Assembly: GCF_900188155.1 (NCBI RefSeq)
Contig: NZ_FZOG01000004.1
Coordinates: 310,001 to 374,000 of the forward strand
DNA from: Pseudomonas segetis
GTDB lineage: Bacteria > Pseudomonadota > Gammaproteobacteria > Pseudomonadales > Pseudomonadaceae
Direction: 5' to 3'
DNA length: 64,000 nt
The notes under the pieces are model-generated. The model had not been told where the DNA came from, searched no databases, and saw only the letters and a list, made by a program, of their open reading frames with translations. The position numbers and the translations under genes are program-made. Shown piece by piece: positions 63,951-64,000 of this stretch (its first letter is position 1; each line of letters opens with the position of its first letter).

Positions 63951-64000
63951 TTACTCTGCAGCTTCTACTGTGCCGCCGACCGGACGGTCAACCAGCTCAA
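63951..64000 (-). CDS. rplQ: Ribosomal protein L17, C-terminal end (partial)
   Basis: The last 50 bases of the window, read leftward, encode ELVDRPVGGTVEAAE followed by a stop. This matches the C-terminus of Pseudomonas L17 (AYVELVDRPVGG...EAAE). The rest of the gene and the upstream rpoA lie beyond the window. Confidence 0.85.
   Translation of the reverse strand, partial: ELVDRPVGGTVEAAE

Noticed and set aside
1..64000. CRISPR arrays, tRNA/rRNA genes, prophage or integrase genes, intact IS elements
   Set aside because: None seen on either strand: no regularly spaced direct repeats, no cloverleaf-like tails, and no transposase or integrase motifs in any long frame.

Overview
The window reads as a chromosomal segment of a gamma-proteobacterium of the Pseudomonas lineage. 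Several blocks match, as I remember it, gene order in Pseudomonas chromosomes: xseB-ispA-dxs; ribD-ribE-ribBA-ribH-nusB-thiL-pgpA with nrdR upstream; the zinc-starvation set zrgA/ABC/FtsX-type permease/DUF3299; and rplQ-katA-ferritin-uvrA-MFS-ssb. I see no tRNA, rRNA, CRISPR array, intact insertion sequence or prophage. A few stretches look more accessory: the gene-poor first kilobase, the catabolic cluster at 2.2-9.7 kb, and some single-gene insertions into otherwise typical orders.

Layout. 0-2.2 kb: the start of aqpZ (leftward), a gene-poor stretch with several perfect inverted repeats, an orphan OmpR-type response regulator, and a possible small structured RNA. 2.2-9.7 kb: an AraC-type regulator divergent from cupin/SDR/crotonase/acyl-CoA ligase genes (a CoA-dependent catabolic module of unknown substrate), then a class II aldolase + HAD pair divergent from a LysR-type regulator. 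9.7-17.7 kb: a complete leftward kdpFABCDE potassium operon, including the 29-residue KdpF and a KdpE-type operator. 17.8-25.2 kb: a TauE/SafE exporter, xseB-ispA, a 1090-residue single-chain biotin-dependent carboxylase, and dxs. 25.2-30.4 kb: a cobalamin riboswitch and a BtuB-type receptor, an APC permease, btuF and a membrane protein. 30.4-39.1 kb (leftward): riboflavin, thiamine and phospholipid genes with nusB and nrdR; an FMN riboswitch lies between ribD and ribE, with a candidate leader ORF and a hairpin over that ORF's ribosome binding site.

39.3-45.7 kb: YbaY lipoprotein, a methyltransferase, the chaperedoxin CnoX, a DUF417 membrane protein, a small hypothetical gene, and the zinc-starvation cluster with a candidate Zur site. 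46-50.9 kb: a Vibrio-like TonB2 system (DUF3450, TtpC-like ExbB, ExbB, ExbD, TonB, TPR protein) behind a Fur-like box. 51-53.6 kb: ompW behind an Anr-like site, and two SDR-type sugar-nucleotide genes. 53.8-64 kb: an Fsr-type MFS exporter, ssb, a YajR-type MFS transporter, uvrA, a ferritin, katA, an NhaC-type antiporter and the 3' end of rplQ.

Common themes are metal and cofactor supply (K+, B12, Zn, Fe, flavin) and stress defence (CnoX, catalase, ferritin, UvrA, SSB). The observations I would check first are the riboflavin leader architecture, the carboxylase inserted between ispA and dxs, and the dyad-rich gene-free stretch near the left end. All functional calls come from reading the translated sequence and motifs; no database search was possible.
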